Shown here: piece after piece, positions 18,183 to 28,003 of the stretch
Layout of the letters: each line of letters starts with the position of its first letter
Position numbering within the stretch: position 1 is the stretch's first letter
Assembly: GCA_905479195.1 (NCBI GenBank)
Contig: CAJQLO010000001.1
Span: 124,001 to 188,000 of the forward strand
Source of the DNA: an uncultured Gammaproteobacteria bacterium
Lineage (GTDB): Bacteria > Pseudomonadota > Gammaproteobacteria > GCA-002705445 > GCA-002716945
Length of the DNA stretch: 64,000 nucleotides
Direction of reading: 5' to 3'
Program-made: the position numbers and the translations under genes
The notes under the pieces: generated by a model
Seen by the model: the letters and a program-made list of their open reading frames with translations, nothing else
What the model was told of the DNA's origin: nothing
Database searches by the model: none

Positions 18183-19454
18183 GTATATTTCTTTTAACCA
18201 TTTTTCAAATATTTTTACAGTATAATCTATATCTTTTTTTGTATGGCTAGAGGATATAAATCCAGCCTCAAACATTGATGGAGCAAAAAATATTCCATTC
18301 TTTAGCATGTATTGAAAAAAGCTTATAAAATTATTTTCATTAGTATTTAAAATATCGTTATAATTAGTGACTTCCCTTTTTGTAAAATAAATCCCAAACA
18401 TTCCACCCTGGCTATCTGCTGATATATCAGCTTGGTATTTTTGAGCAACCTTGTTTATTTTAGAAATAAAATATTCTGTTTTTTTGCTTAATCCCTTAAA
18501 ATATTTAGGCTTAGAAATTATTTCTAGAGTTTTTAATCCTGCTGCCATAGCTAATGGATTCCCTGAAAGTGTACCAGCTTGATAAACTCCGCCAAGAGGA
18601 GCTAAGTTATCCATTATATCTTTCCTCCCACCAAAAGCTCCAACAGGTAAACCTCCTCCCAAAACTTTCCCTAACGTTGTAAGATCGGGTTTAACACCAC
18701 ATAAACTTTGGGCCCCACCTTTTGCTACACGAAAACCTGTCATAACTTCATCAAATATTAAGATAATATTGTTTTGATTACATAAAATTCTTAATTTTTT
18801 AAGAAATATTTTATTCGCCCTAATAAAATTCATGTTACCAGCAATGGGCTCAATTATTATGCATGCTATATTTTTACTTTTAATAGCTTTCTGAACTTGT
18901 TTAATATCATTGTAGGGTAAAGAAATAGTATCTTTTGCATTGGCTTTAGTAACTCCTAAGGAATTTGGTGTACCAAATGTTGAAGCACCAGAGCCTGCTT
19001 TTATTAAAAAAGAATCTCCATGCCCATGATAACAGCCATTAAATTTTATAACTTTATCTTTTTTTGTGAAACCACGGGCTAACCTAATAGCACTCATCGT
19101 AGCTTCTGTACCAGAATTAACCATTCTAACCTTTTCTATTGATGGATATATTTTAGTAATTTCTTTGGCTAGCATCACTTCATTTTTACATGGAGCCCCA
19201 TAGGTAATACCTGAATGAATAATTCTAGTTATTTCTTTAATAATTCTTTTATCAGAATGTCCTAAAATCTGAGCTCCCCAAGAACCTATAAAGTCTATAT
19301 ATTTATTATTATCTTCATCCGTTAGATACTGACCCTTTGCCTCTTTTATAAAAAATGGTGTCTTGCCAACAGAGGAAAAAGCTCTTACTGGCGAATTAAC
19401 ACCTCCAGGTATATATTTTTTTGCTTGCTTAAATAGTTTAGTTGAATTTTTCAC
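18168..19454 (-). CDS. hemL: Glutamate-1-semialdehyde 2,1-aminomutase
   Basis: HemL makes 5-aminolevulinate from glutamate-1-semialdehyde in the C5 pathway of heme synthesis. It is a PLP enzyme of 428 residues. Visible motifs are PGGVNSPVRAF at the N-terminus, NSGTEATMSAIRLARG, CYHGHGDS, FDEVMTGFR and the PLP-lysine segment TLGKVLGGGLP. It overlaps thiE by four bases in the order thiE-hemL, as in pseudomonads. hemH (ferrochelatase) is also in this window at 58 kb. Confidence 0.96.
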   Translation of the reverse strand: MKNSTKLFKQAKKYIPGGVNSPVRAFSSVGKTPFFIKEAKGQYLTDEDNNKYIDFIGSWGAQILGHSDKRIIKEITRIIHSGITYGAPCKNEVMLAKEITKIYPSIEKVRMVNSGTEATMSAIRLARGFTKKDKVIKFNGCYHGHGDSFLIKAGSGASTFGTPNSLGVTKANAKDTISLPYNDIKQVQKAIKSKNIACIIIEPIAGNMNFIRANKIFLKKLRILCNQNNIILIFDEVMTGFRVAKGGAQSLCGVKPDLTTLGKVLGGGLPVGAFGGRKDIMDNLAPLGGVYQAGTLSGNPLAMAAGLKTLEIISKPKYFKGLSKKTEYFISKINKVAQKYQADISADSQGGMFGIYFTKREVTNYNDILNTNENNFISFFQYMLKNGIFFAPSMFEAGFISSSHTKKDIDYTVKIFEKWLKEIYLSIN

Positions 19455-20083
19455 TCTTTAATTAACTCCATCATTTTTTTTATTTCTCGACCTGGGCTGT
19501 CATGTTTAAATATCCCTGAAACCATAGAAATCATATCAGGTTTATATTCCTTTATATTCATTAAATTTAATCTATCAATTCCACCTATAACACATATGGG
19601 TATTTTTATTACTTTTTTAGCTTCTGATATTATTTCATGATTACAAACAATTGCATTATGTTTTGTACTGGATCCATACATTGCTCCAAATGACACATAA
19701 TTAGCACCATTTTTTTCTGCTATTTTAGCAGCTTCAATAGACCCATAACATGATTTTCCTATTACTATACTTTCCCCAAGACTTTCTCTTGCCTCTGACA
19801 CACTAATATCATTTTTACCTAAATGTAGACCACACCCATCTAGATATTTTACTGCATGACAATCATCATTTATAATAAGATGAACATTGTTATCCATGCA
19901 TAGTTTATGAATTTTAGCTAATAGATACCTTTTTTTCCTATTTGATAAATTTTTAGATCTGAATTGTATTATTTTTATGCCTGAGACTATAACTTCTTCA
20001 ATCTTGGTCAAATATATTATGTCTGAGTACATATAGTCTGGGCATATTGGATAGATGTCTATAGAGGTATTTTTATTTATCAT
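19451..20083 (-). CDS. thiE: Thiamine-phosphate synthase
   Basis: ThiE joins the pyrimidine and thiazole moieties to give thiamine phosphate. The 210-residue TIM-barrel protein has IQFRSKNLS, LIINDDCHAV, GLHLGKNDI and IGKSCYG, plus the phosphate-loop region FGAMYGSSTK. It is first in the thiE-hemL pair, with a 4-bp overlap. The upstream region is only about 66 bp to the divergent rubredoxin gene, too short for a TPP riboswitch, and none was recognised. Confidence 0.92.
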   Translation of the reverse strand: MINKNTSIDIYPICPDYMYSDIIYLTKIEEVIVSGIKIIQFRSKNLSNRKKRYLLAKIHKLCMDNNVHLIINDDCHAVKYLDGCGLHLGKNDISVSEARESLGESIVIGKSCYGSIEAAKIAEKNGANYVSFGAMYGSSTKHNAIVCNHEIISEAKKVIKIPICVIGGIDRLNLMNIKEYKPDMISMVSGIFKHDSPGREIKKMMELIKE

Positions 20084-20149
20084 TGATTATATATAACAAA
20101 TTAATTGGGTTTATCATAGAATTATGAGAAACTACAAGCTATAAAAATT

Positions 20150-20317
20150 ATGAAAAAATACCTCTGTTTAATTTGTGGCCTGATATATGATGAAAGTATA
20201 GGCTGGCCCGATGACGGCATAAAGCCAGGCACTAAATGGGAAGATGTCCCAGAAAACTGGGCTTGTCCAGATTGTGGTGCCACTAAAGAAGATTTTGACA
20301 TGATCGAGGTGACATAA
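20150..20317 (+). CDS. Rubredoxin
   Basis: This short gene encodes a 55-residue rubredoxin, a one-iron electron carrier. The four Cys ligands are Cys6 and Cys9 in LCLICG and Cys39 and Cys42 in ACPDCG. The aromatic core residues (Tyr4, Tyr13, Trp30, Trp37) and [13 protein letters not shown] fit the fold. It is divergent from thiE-hemL, the same arrangement as in pseudomonads, where rubredoxins serve alkane hydroxylation or oxidative-stress pathways. No partner reductase is visible. A longer open frame on the opposite strand is a shadow. Confidence 0.95.
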   Translation: MKKYLCLICGLIYDESIGWPDDGIKPGTKWEDVPENWACPDCGATKEDFDMIEVT

Positions 20318-20323
20318 GTCACA

Positions 20324-21649
20324 TTGTTTAATAGCTTTTCTAGAATAGACAAAAATACTCTAAAAATAGCAATACCCTTAATTATTTCCAATATTACTAT
20401 CCCGTTAGTTGGTTTTGTAGATAATGTAATGATGGGACACTTGGGTTCTATGGTATATCTAGGAGCCATTGGTGTTGGCTCAATCATAATAAGCTATATC
20501 TTATTTAGCTTTGGGTTTATAAAATCATTAACCACGGGTTTTGTCTCACAACATACAGGAAGCAATAATACTAAAGAACTATTATTATCGCTAAGTCATT
20601 TTCTATTAATATCAAGTTTCATATCTTTTTTAATTATTTTTTTTAGAGATCAAATCATCATATTCTCTCTAAATTTTATGAATGCTTCTAGCGAGGTGAA
20701 TATTAATAGCAAGATATATTTAGATTATAGGATATGGTCTATTCCGGCTATTTTTTTAAGAGACATTCTAATAGGTTATTATATTGGTGTTCAAAAAATC
20801 AAAGCTGCAATAATTATAAGTATTACAGTTAATCTTTTAAATATTATATTAGACTACTATTTTATTTATATACTAAATTATAGTATTGAAGGCGTTGCAA
20901 TAGCTTCCTTAATTTCTGAATACTCCGTAGTATTCTTCATATTATATGCAATTAAAAATGAAAACATATTTAAAAACACCAATTTGAAAATTCATGAGAT
21001 ATTTGACTGGTTGATGATTAAGAAAAAAGTTTTGGTAAACATGAATATGTTTTTAAGGTCATTTATATTAATGACTATATTTATCTACTTTATGAAAGTT
21101 GGTGCAAGTTATGGTGATTCAGTTCTTGCGGCAAATGCAATACTTCTTAATTTTTTCTTTCTCTTCTCTTACGGGATTGATGGCTTTGCCCACTCCTCAG
21201 AAGTATTAGTAGGTAACTCAATTGGTAAAAAAAATAATGTATTATTAAAGCAATCCATTTATTCGACAGGTAAATTTTCGGTCATACTTGCCTCTATTTA
21301 TTTTATAATTTTTAATGTATTTGATTTGTTAATTATCCAATTTGTAACAGATCTAGAAGTCATCCATACAATTGTATTGTCAAATATTACCTATTTATAC
21401 TTAATATTTATTTCTGCAACAGTTGCTTTCTGGCTTGATGGTGTATTTATTGGTTCACTTAAAGTCACCTTGTTAAGGAATATAATGATTATTTCAGGGA
21501 TATTATTTTTTATTGTAGAAACGATACTATTGCAAGGGAATAACGATAATCTATGGATTTCATTTTTAGTATTCTTTACTGCTCGGAGCATGTTACTAGG
21601 GATTGCTTTGCATTACCATATGAAGCATAATAGATTTATAACCAAGTGA
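20324..21649 (+). CDS. MATE family efflux transporter (DinF-like)
   Basis: The 441-residue polytopic protein has about twelve hydrophobic segments. Its MATE signature region PLVGFVDNVMMGHLG lies near the N-terminus, and SYGIDGFAHSSEVLVGNSIG begins the second half. Members exchange cations for drugs or metabolites. The TTG start is six bases after the rubredoxin stop. A GAGG lies about 14 bases upstream, and a short inverted repeat lies between. The last 125 bp of the gene are repeated at 23827-23950, beyond the inserted acyltransferase gene whose GTG start overlaps this stop codon. Confidence 0.9.
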   Translation: MFNSFSRIDKNTLKIAIPLIISNITIPLVGFVDNVMMGHLGSMVYLGAIGVGSIIISYILFSFGFIKSLTTGFVSQHTGSNNTKELLLSLSHFLLISSFISFLIIFFRDQIIIFSLNFMNASSEVNINSKIYLDYRIWSIPAIFLRDILIGYYIGVQKIKAAIIISITVNLLNIILDYYFIYILNYSIEGVAIASLISEYSVVFFILYAIKNENIFKNTNLKIHEIFDWLMIKKKVLVNMNMFLRSFILMTIFIYFMKVGASYGDSVLAANAILLNFFFLFSYGIDGFAHSSEVLVGNSIGKKNNVLLKQSIYSTGKFSVILASIYFIIFNVFDLLIIQFVTDLEVIHTIVLSNITYLYLIFISATVAFWLDGVFIGSLKVTLLRNIMIISGILFFIVETILLQGNNDNLWISFLVFFTARSMLLGIALHYHMKHNRFITK

Positions 21650-21650
21650 A
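21526..21650 (+). repeat. Left direct repeat: 3' end of the MATE gene
   Basis: This copy forms the intact C-terminal end of the MATE gene. The last 110 bases align without gaps to 23841-23950, with eight differences counted by eye. It borders the left side of the acyltransferase gene, and similarity stops immediately after the MATE stop codon. Confidence 0.92.
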
Positions 21651-23706
21651 TTCCTCAAAACTTTCCTACAGAGCAGAAATTGACGGCTTGCGAGCAATAG
21701 CCGTAGTCAGTGTCATTCTTTATCACGCACAGTTTGGTTCACTTGGTTCAATAGTGCGCTTTACGGGTGGCTTTATCGGCGTTGATATCTTCTTTGTGAT
21801 TAGTGGATATCTGATAACACGCATAATTCTTTCTGAGCTTGAGTCAAAAGGTTCATTTAGTTTTCTGAATTTCTACGAGCGAAGAGCGCGACGCATTCTG
21901 CCAATGCTCTTTGTTGTTATCTTTGTATCAATACCCTATGCGTCGCAAAAGCTCTTACCATCAGATTTTGTCGAATACGCTGGAAGCACTCTTGCTTCAC
22001 TTTTCTTTAGTTCGAACTTTTTCTTCTATTTCAGTACGACTGAGTATAATGCTGAAAGTGCTCTACTGAAACCATTTCTTCACACGTGGAGCTTAGGTGT
22101 TGAAGAGCAGTTCTACTTGGTTTTTCCAATCTTAGCGATTGTTGCTTATAAATATTTTCGTAAGCACTTTCTAACAATCCTTATTGGCTTGTCTTTACTT
22201 AGTCTTCAAGTTGCGGAGTATCTGGAAGTTCGAAATCCTGAGTTAAATTTCTATCTGCCTTTTAGCCGTTTTTGGGAGTTGGCTGTGGGTTCGATGCTTG
22301 CCTACAGAGAGTTGTATTACAAACCTTCAAATGAGGGCTTGGCGTCAAAATCTCTTCCGATACTTGGTCTATATTTGATCGCCTACAGCATTCTATTTTT
22401 TGACGGTAAAACACCGCATCCAAGTTTTTATACACTTATTCCAATTATCGGCATTGCGTTGATTATTGGGTTCGCGTCTAAGGATGAATTGGTAGGCAAG
22501 GTGTTAGGTAGCAAGCCGTTTGTTTGGGTTGGTCTGATTAGCTATTCAGCTTACTTATGGCATTTCCCTATTTTTGCGTTTTCTCGTATGGGAAAAGAAC
22601 CAACAAATTATGATAAATTTGAATGGATAGCATTAACTGCAATCCTTTCGGTGTTATCTTATTTTGTTGTCGAAAAACCTTTTAGAAAAAGTGATTTGAT
22701 ACGTCGGAAATCTTTTTTCGTAGTGATTGGTTTGGCAGCGATCTCCATATCTTCAATTATGATTTACTCAATGAAAACTGATGGGGTTTGGGAAAGGTAT
22801 ACGAGAGCTCAACAAGAGTTTATTAAAAGTTTTAATCAAAGCGAATACGCATCTTTGGAGCATCCTTTGCTTATTAAGGGACTACATTTAAGGAGTCAAA
22901 AGTCCGTATCGAATTGTAGAATGCGTTCTCCCAATGATCCTTGTCGCTTCGGTAATGAAAAGCTTATTTTTTTAGGTGATAGTCACGTTGGTCATTATGA
23001 GCGAGCTTTCATTGACCTTATAAAAGAAGGCTTCATATCTTTCAATTATGACCAATGTCCATTTGTTGGTGAGAATATTTGGTTTGGCAATGTGGCAGAG
23101 TGCTCTTATGTAAATGAGCAAAGAAAAATAATGATAAATAATTTTACTGAGCCAAAAATAATTTTCATCTCAGCAGATTATAACCAATTTAGAAGTCCTA
23201 AACGTCGTGTTGATGATCCTATTTCTGATGGTAGATCTAATAGGGCGAATGGTGAAAAAGTTGATTCTAATGAAGCTTGGAATTCATTCTCTGAAAATAT
23301 AAGTTGGCTTATTGCTAAAGGCCATAAAGTTGTGCTTATTCGAAGCGTTCCTAGTCAAAAGTTTGAAGGGGCTAGATGGCTTGCAAATAACGCGAACTAC
23401 ATTAGTAAAATGAATTTTCCAAATGTAATAAACGAAACCCTTCCCTCAAGTGTCAAAAGTTATGATGACAGTAGATTTCCAACTATTGACGCCGCTTCGG
23501 TGTTGGTGGTCGATCCGATTGAGTCTCTATGTGATTTGGCTAAAGATATATGTTTCGATGTCAAACGAGATTATGGACCTCTTTATAATGGTCCGAGGCA
23601 CCTCTCATATTTGGGTGCAAACTTAGTTGCAATTGATGTGAGGAAAGATCTAATAGAAAGAGGGTGGCTTTCTGAGTTAGAGACTTCTCAATCGCCTTTT
23701 CACTAA
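21646..23706 (+). CDS. Acyltransferase 3 / SGNH fusion protein (OafA/YrhL-like O-acetyltransferase), inserted cargo
   Basis: The 686-residue protein has an N-terminal acyltransferase-3 membrane domain (about ten segments, residues 1-375) with YRAEIDGLRAIAV, FFVISGYLI and WSLGVEEQFYL. It ends in a periplasmic SGNH hydrolase-like domain with GDSHVGHY and HLS near the C-terminus. Such fusions O-acetylate lipopolysaccharide or other surface glycans. Base use differs sharply from neighbours: I count 28 G+C in 22261-22320 against 11 in 21301-21360. It also uses CGN arginine codons where the surrounding genes prefer AGA. The GTG start overlaps the MATE stop. Flanking repeats mark it as an acquired gene. 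Confidence 0.88.
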   Translation: MNSSKLSYRAEIDGLRAIAVVSVILYHAQFGSLGSIVRFTGGFIGVDIFFVISGYLITRIILSELESKGSFSFLNFYERRARRILPMLFVVIFVSIPYASQKLLPSDFVEYAGSTLASLFFSSNFFFYFSTTEYNAESALLKPFLHTWSLGVEEQFYLVFPILAIVAYKYFRKHFLTILIGLSLLSLQVAEYLEVRNPELNFYLPFSRFWELAVGSMLAYRELYYKPSNEGLASKSLPILGLYLIAYSILFFDGKTPHPSFYTLIPIIGIALIIGFASKDELVGKVLGSKPFVWVGLISYSAYLWHFPIFAFSRMGKEPTNYDKFEWIALTAILSVLSYFVVEKPFRKSDLIRRKSFFVVIGLAAISISSIMIYSMKTDGVWERYTRAQQEFIKSFNQSEYASLEHPLLIKGLHLRSQKSVSNCRMRSPNDPCRFGNEKLIFLGDSHVGHYERAFIDLIKEGFISFNYDQCPFVGENIWFGNVAECSYVNEQRKIMINNFTEPKIIFISADYNQFRSPKRRVDDPISDGRSNRANGEKVDSNEAWNSFSENISWLIAKGHKVVLIRSVPSQKFEGARWLANNANYISKMNFPNVINETLPSSVKSYDDSRFPTIDAASVLVVDPIESLCDLAKDICFDVKRDYGPLYNGPRHLSYLGANLVAIDVRKDLIERGWLSELETSQSPFH

Positions 23707-23826
23707 CGCATTGATACCATTGAGTTTCAATAGTTCCCTTCGTACGCACAAACGAAAGGAGTAGTTAGAAACTTGTTAGAAAGTGGTTTTTAAATGCTAT
23801 ATAAATCAATTGTTTATGCTATTACC

Positions 23827-23949
23827 ACTATTGAGTGGGATAACGGTAATCTATGGGTTTCATTTTTAGTATTCTTTACTGCTCGGAGCATGTTACTAGG
23901 GATTGCCTTACATTACCATATGAAAAATAATAGATTTATAACCATCTGA
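23827..23949 (+). pseudogene. Remnant of the MATE gene 3' end to the right of the acyltransferase gene
   Basis: About 40 codons in one open frame repeat the C-terminus of the MATE protein (the shared run includes FLVFFTARSMLLG) and end at a TGA. There is no matching 5' part, so this is a leftover end. Most differences from the intact copy are silent or conservative, as expected of an allele from a related strain rather than of decaying junk. An ATG at 23794 makes a 51-codon frame, which I regard as fortuitous. Confidence 0.85.
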
Positions 23950-23950
23950 A
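23827..23950 (+). repeat. Right direct repeat flanking the acyltransferase cargo
   Basis: This is the second copy of the MATE 3' end, 2301 bases to the right of the first and about 93 percent identical over the last 110 bases. The 333-base gap between the acyltransferase (ends 23706) and ferredoxin (starts 24040) holds, in order, 120 bases without recognised signals, this repeat, and a short AT-rich leader with AAGGAGA before the ferredoxin ATG. Confidence 0.92.
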
Positions 23951-24039
23951 CTGTATATTATTTTATTCTACTTACACATCAAATTTTTTATGATATATTT
24001 AGGAATATTTTTAATCTAGCTACATAAGGAGAAGGTAAA

Positions 24040-24390
24040 ATGGGATTTTTCGGAGATCTATTTAAAAAAGCTGAGCCAACTAATGTGACAGTCAAAGGGT
24101 CAGGTGAAACATTTGTTGTGCCTGTAGGTATGAATCTTATGAAGGCAGCTATTAATGCTAAAATAGCATGGCCGCATTCATGCAAAGTAGGAAGCTGTGG
24201 TTCTTGCAGAACTGTAATAGTTTCAGGAGATGGTTACTATCCATCAAGCCCATGCGATCCAACAACATTGATAAAGCCAGAAGAAGCTGAAAAAGGTATG
24301 GTGATAGCATGTCAATGGTATCCCAAAGGTGGTGATATGGAAGTTGAGGTAGCTATCGGCACTGAAGGCGACAAAAGAGGAATGATTTAA
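24040..24390 (+). CDS. [2Fe-2S] ferredoxin, plant/cyanobacterial-type fold
   Basis: The 116-residue protein has the cluster ligands Cys48, Cys53 and Cys56 in SCKVGSCGSC and Cys91 in IACQW, the C-x4-C-x2-C pattern of plant-type ferredoxins. It has no transmembrane or reductase domain, so it is a free electron carrier. A good Shine-Dalgarno AAGGAGA lies about 7 bases before the ATG. The partner enzyme is unknown. It is convergent with plsC, and it would originally have stood directly downstream of the MATE gene before the acyltransferase insertion. Confidence 0.9.
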   Translation: MGFFGDLFKKAEPTNVTVKGSGETFVVPVGMNLMKAAINAKIAWPHSCKVGSCGSCRTVIVSGDGYYPSSPCDPTTLIKPEEAEKGMVIACQWYPKGGDMEVEVAIGTEGDKRGMI

Positions 24391-24397
24391 AAAATTA

Positions 24398-25150
24398 TTA
24401 GATATGGTTTATTGATTCTGAAACTGAGTTAGCAGATTTTTTTGCTAGCTCATAAGAGTCTAAGTTAGTTGCGATGATGGGTTTTTCAAAATGTACCATA
24501 ACGTTAGTTGAAGATCTTCCCAAGCACCTTAAAGATATTTTTATAAGCGTCTGAGTCTTGTCAGCCCAACAAACAGTATCATCGGATTTAATATTATTTG
24601 GATAATCTAAAGGATATCTAATAAATATTGGTTGAACTATAGAGTTTGACTCTGATATGCAATTAAATAGTTTGCTATGAAATTTCTTTATATCAACACC
24701 ATTTCCAATTCTTCCCTCAGGGAAAAAAATAATTTTTTTATTTCTATTTATATAATCTTTCATTACATCAACAACATGATCTATATCATTTGTATCTCCT
24801 CGTTTAATAAATATTGTTCCAGTTTTGGATGATAGGTGTCCAATAACTGGCCAATTTTTAATTTCAGACTTTGCTATAAAATTTGATGGTATTAATGAAT
24901 TAAGAACTATGATATCAAGAAAACTGATATGATTAGAAACAAAAGCATTTGACTCTTTTGATATCTGACCTTTGAGTATTATCTTTAAACCAAATAATAA
25001 AACTAAAATCTTCATCCAGTAAAGACTAATTGTATGATGTATGGGTTTTAGTTTAGAAGCAGTTTTTGGGAAGAATATCAAAATTATTAAACCAATTAAA
25101 ATATGGCCTATTATTAAAGGAAATCTAAAAGATAAAAACAAGATTTTCAT
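24398..25150 (-). CDS. plsC: 1-acyl-sn-glycerol-3-phosphate acyltransferase family protein (PlsC-like)
   Basis: PlsC adds the second acyl chain to make phosphatidic acid at the inner membrane. The 250-residue protein has an N-terminal hydrophobic anchor, the catalytic NHISFLD (HX4D) motif, FIKRGD, and [10 protein letters not shown] at the substrate site. The FPEGR variant (Arg in place of the usual Thr) and length fit the OlsA/lysophospholipid subgroup too, so acyl acceptor identity is open. Its start overlaps the upstream DUF255 gene by four bases. Confidence 0.82.
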   Translation of the reverse strand: MKILFLSFRFPLIIGHILIGLIILIFFPKTASKLKPIHHTISLYWMKILVLLFGLKIILKGQISKESNAFVSNHISFLDIIVLNSLIPSNFIAKSEIKNWPVIGHLSSKTGTIFIKRGDTNDIDHVVDVMKDYINRNKKIIFFPEGRIGNGVDIKKFHSKLFNCISESNSIVQPIFIRYPLDYPNNIKSDDTVCWADKTQTLIKISLRCLGRSSTNVMVHFEKPIIATNLDSYELAKKSANSVSESINHI

Positions 25151-27150
25151 ATTGAAATAACAGCAGATAAACTCTCATAGTCTTTAATAGGCTCTGAACA
25201 GGTATTATTTTGACAGACATATGCCGTAAACGTTCCTTGATTTATTTTTTCTTTTATTCCCTTTATAGTTACACTTTCATTATTAGCAATGAAATAGATA
25301 TTGTTATTCATGATATTTAAAGCATAAATATTTTTTTTATATTCATTGATTTTTTCTAGTTCACATCTAATTATGACTAGCTTTTTAGATATATTGGTAT
25401 TTGGAGCTGCCAAATATAAGCTGCAATGAGAAAACTTAGATCTATTTATAGAATCTGCTGCCGAACTTATAGATTTATCTACAGCTTTAATATATTTACT
25501 ATTGCCTGTTAATTCATACAATTCTGATAAAACTTCAGTTGCGATACTATTTCCGGAAGGTAATGATTCATCCATATAAGATTTAGGCCTATATATTAAC
25601 TCCTCATGTGTATCAGATGTGTAATAAAAACCCCCATTCTCTTGATCTTGAAAATTATTTATTAGTGAATCTGTTAAATTTTCTAAAAAGCTAAAATCTT
25701 TCTCATTCCAATCTATTTTCAAGAATTCAATACAAGCTTTCGAAAGAAAAGCATAATCATCCAGGTATGCATTAAAATAAGGCTTATCATGGTAACATGC
25801 ATATAGTTTATTATTTACCCACATATTATTTCTTATAAAATTAAAACATTTTTTAGCAGAATCATAATAATTATTATTCCCTGTAGTTTTATAAGCATTA
25901 ATTAATCCAAGCATAAGAAGAGAATTCCATGAGACAAGTATTTTTTTATCTGTTGCAGGCCGAACTCTTCCATTTCTTATTTTTAATAGTTTAGCGCATA
26001 TTAAATCTGCAGAGTTTTTATTATTTATATAGCATTCTTGATTAGTTTTTGTAACATGTAGATGATATTTTCCTTCAAAGTTAGGTTTATCATATACTAC
26101 AAATATTTCTTTAAATAGTTTGAGCTCATTAGCATTTAAAATATCTTTTAATTCTTCATCAGTCCAAACATAAAACTTCCCTTCCATATGTTCAGAATCA
26201 GCATCTATAGTTGAGTAAAAGCCTCCTTGTTTATCTTGCATTTCTTCTATTGCCCACTGGCATGTCTGATTAATTTTATCTAGATATAATGAATTTTTTG
26301 TAATTTTATAAGCATTGCATAAAATATCTATCATTGGGCCATTGTCATATAACATTTTTTCAAAATGAGGAATCATCCATAATTCATCTACTGAGTATCT
26401 AAAAAATCCACCTTTTAAATGATCATAGATTCCTGCGCATGTCATTCTTGTTAATGTAAGCTCGATTAATTCTAACGTCTCCTTATCATTTTTTTCTGTC
26501 GTCTTTATTAAAAAATCTAGATTATTGACATGAGGAAACTTAGGAGCTGATCCAAATCCACCATGGACTTTATCTATAGATGAAATTAGTTCTGATTTTA
26601 CCTTATCTAGTAAATCTTTATTTATTATATTTTTAGTTTCTTTAGTTTTATTGAGAGTCTCAAAAATATTTTTAATTTGCATATTTTGTTTGCTTATATC
26701 ATCTCTTTGATTTTTATAAAAATCCATAACTCTGAGTAAAATATCTTTAAATCCAGGAAGACCATGTCTTTCAGTATCAGGAAAATAAGTTCCTGCAAAA
26801 AATGGAAATTTTTCAGGAGTCATAAAGACCGTTAATGGCCATCCACCTGTTTTTCCCGTTATTATTGTTTGTGACATTTGATAGATTTTATCTAAGTCAG
26901 GCCTTTCTTCTTTATCAAGTTTGATATTAATAAAATTAGCATTCATTAATTCTGCTGTGCCATCATCTTCGAAGGATTCATGAGCCATCACATGGCACCA
27001 ATGACATGCTGAATAGCCAATAGATAACATTATGGGCTTATTTTCTTTTTCAGCTTGGTCGAATGCTTCTTCAGACCAAGGATACCAATCTACAGGATTA
27101 TCTGCATGTTGCAGAAGATATTCACTTTTTTCATTTTTTAATCTATTCAT
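25147..27150 (-). CDS. Thioredoxin-domain DUF255 protein (YyaL / spermatogenesis-associated protein 20 family)
   Basis: The 667-residue protein has an N-terminal thioredoxin-like DUF255 domain (about residues 1-160) with NPVDWYPW, the CHWCH motif at Cys49-Cys52 and [11 protein letters not shown]. An (alpha/alpha)6 barrel follows, resembling N-acylglucosamine 2-epimerase-type folds. The family is widespread, but its reaction is unknown. It is expected in the cytoplasm because no signal peptide is seen. It leads a two-gene unit with plsC and is divergent from lgt. Confidence 0.88.
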   Translation of the reverse strand: MNRLKNEKSEYLLQHADNPVDWYPWSEEAFDQAEKENKPIMLSIGYSACHWCHVMAHESFEDDGTAELMNANFINIKLDKEERPDLDKIYQMSQTIITGKTGGWPLTVFMTPEKFPFFAGTYFPDTERHGLPGFKDILLRVMDFYKNQRDDISKQNMQIKNIFETLNKTKETKNIINKDLLDKVKSELISSIDKVHGGFGSAPKFPHVNNLDFLIKTTEKNDKETLELIELTLTRMTCAGIYDHLKGGFFRYSVDELWMIPHFEKMLYDNGPMIDILCNAYKITKNSLYLDKINQTCQWAIEEMQDKQGGFYSTIDADSEHMEGKFYVWTDEELKDILNANELKLFKEIFVVYDKPNFEGKYHLHVTKTNQECYINNKNSADLICAKLLKIRNGRVRPATDKKILVSWNSLLMLGLINAYKTTGNNNYYDSAKKCFNFIRNNMWVNNKLYACYHDKPYFNAYLDDYAFLSKACIEFLKIDWNEKDFSFLENLTDSLINNFQDQENGGFYYTSDTHEELIYRPKSYMDESLPSGNSIATEVLSELYELTGNSKYIKAVDKSISSAADSINRSKFSHCSLYLAAPNTNISKKLVIIRCELEKINEYKKNIYALNIMNNNIYFIANNESVTIKGIKEKINQGTFTAYVCQNNTCSEPIKDYESLSAVISI

Positions 27151-27214
27151 TATTTGTTTTTATAGTACAGAATCATAGGCTATTATAATTACTAACATAA
27201 TTCAATTTTTATAA

Positions 27215-28003
27215 ATGATATATATACATAATATAGACCCAATCTTATTCTCTATAGGCTTTATAGATTTATATTGGTATGGGGCAATGTATGCTATCTC
27301 ATTCCTCTTGCTAGACTATTTAATGAAAAAAGAGGTTTATCTAGGAAATTTTGATCTTAGTATAGTCATTATTGATAAGATATTATTAATTTCTATTTTT
27401 TCATTATTAATCGGTGGCAGGTTAGGTTATGCAATATTTTATAATATTGATTATTATTATTTAAATTTTAATAAAGTATTTTATATATGGGAAGGCGGGA
27501 TGTCCTTTCATGGAGCTCTATTAGGAATTTTATTTGGCATATTAGTTATTAGCATAAAGGAGAAAATTAATTTTTTTAAATTATCTGACTTCATTGTAGT
27601 ATTTATTCCCCTAGGATTACTTCTTGGAAGAATTGGAAATTTTATTAATTCAGAATTATATGGTATGCCGACCAATGGTAATTGGGGCGTTATCTTTACA
27701 AAGATTGACTCTATTCCCAGACATCCATCCATGTTATATGAATCATTTTTGGAAGGGTTTATTTTATTTATAATATTAAAGATTATATATAATAAAAAAC
27801 CTATGACAGGGAAGTTAAGTGCTTTATTTTTAATATATTATGCGTTTTTTAGGTTTATAGTAGAGTTTGTTAGAGTGCCAGATATTCAGATTGGATACTT
27901 ATATAATGATTGGTTAACAATGGGAATGCTTTTAAGTATTCCAATGTTTTTAGTTGGTTTAATTATATATTATTTATCTATTCAAGGTAAAATAGAAAGA
28001 TGA
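27215..28003 (+). CDS. lgt: Prolipoprotein diacylglyceryl transferase
   Basis: Lgt attaches diacylglycerol to the lipobox Cys of prolipoproteins in the inner membrane. The 262-residue protein has about seven membrane segments. It shows the signature [24 protein letters not shown] and the terminal region [12 protein letters not shown]. It overlaps thyA by four bases, the common lgt-thyA-folA order in proteobacteria. A likely substrate in this window is the M48 lipoprotein at 61.6-63 kb. Confidence 0.95.
   Translation: MIYIHNIDPILFSIGFIDLYWYGAMYAISFLLLDYLMKKEVYLGNFDLSIVIIDKILLISIFSLLIGGRLGYAIFYNIDYYYLNFNKVFYIWEGGMSFHGALLGILFGILVISIKEKINFFKLSDFIVVFIPLGLLLGRIGNFINSELYGMPTNGNWGVIFTKIDSIPRHPSMLYESFLEGFILFIILKIIYNKKPMTGKLSALFLIYYAFFRFIVEFVRVPDIQIGYLYNDWLTMGMLLSIPMFLVGLIIYYLSIQGKIER

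Noticed and set aside
20084-20149. TPP riboswitch before thiE
   Set aside because: The 66-base space is shorter than a TPP aptamer plus expression platform, and no conserved core was seen.
20122-20487. Minus-strand frame of about 120 codons opposite the rubredoxin gene
   Set aside because: It covers the rubredoxin gene with its four Cys ligands and the MATE start. Its product has no recognisable features.
23794-23949. Small 51-codon gene after the acyltransferase
   Set aside because: Its last 40 codons are the duplicated MATE C-terminus, and the first codons look random. No ribosome site precedes the ATG.
21526-23950. Insertion sequence or integron at the acyltransferase
   Set aside because: There is no transposase, integrase, terminal inverted repeat or recombination site. 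The only flanking repeats are the MATE gene ends.
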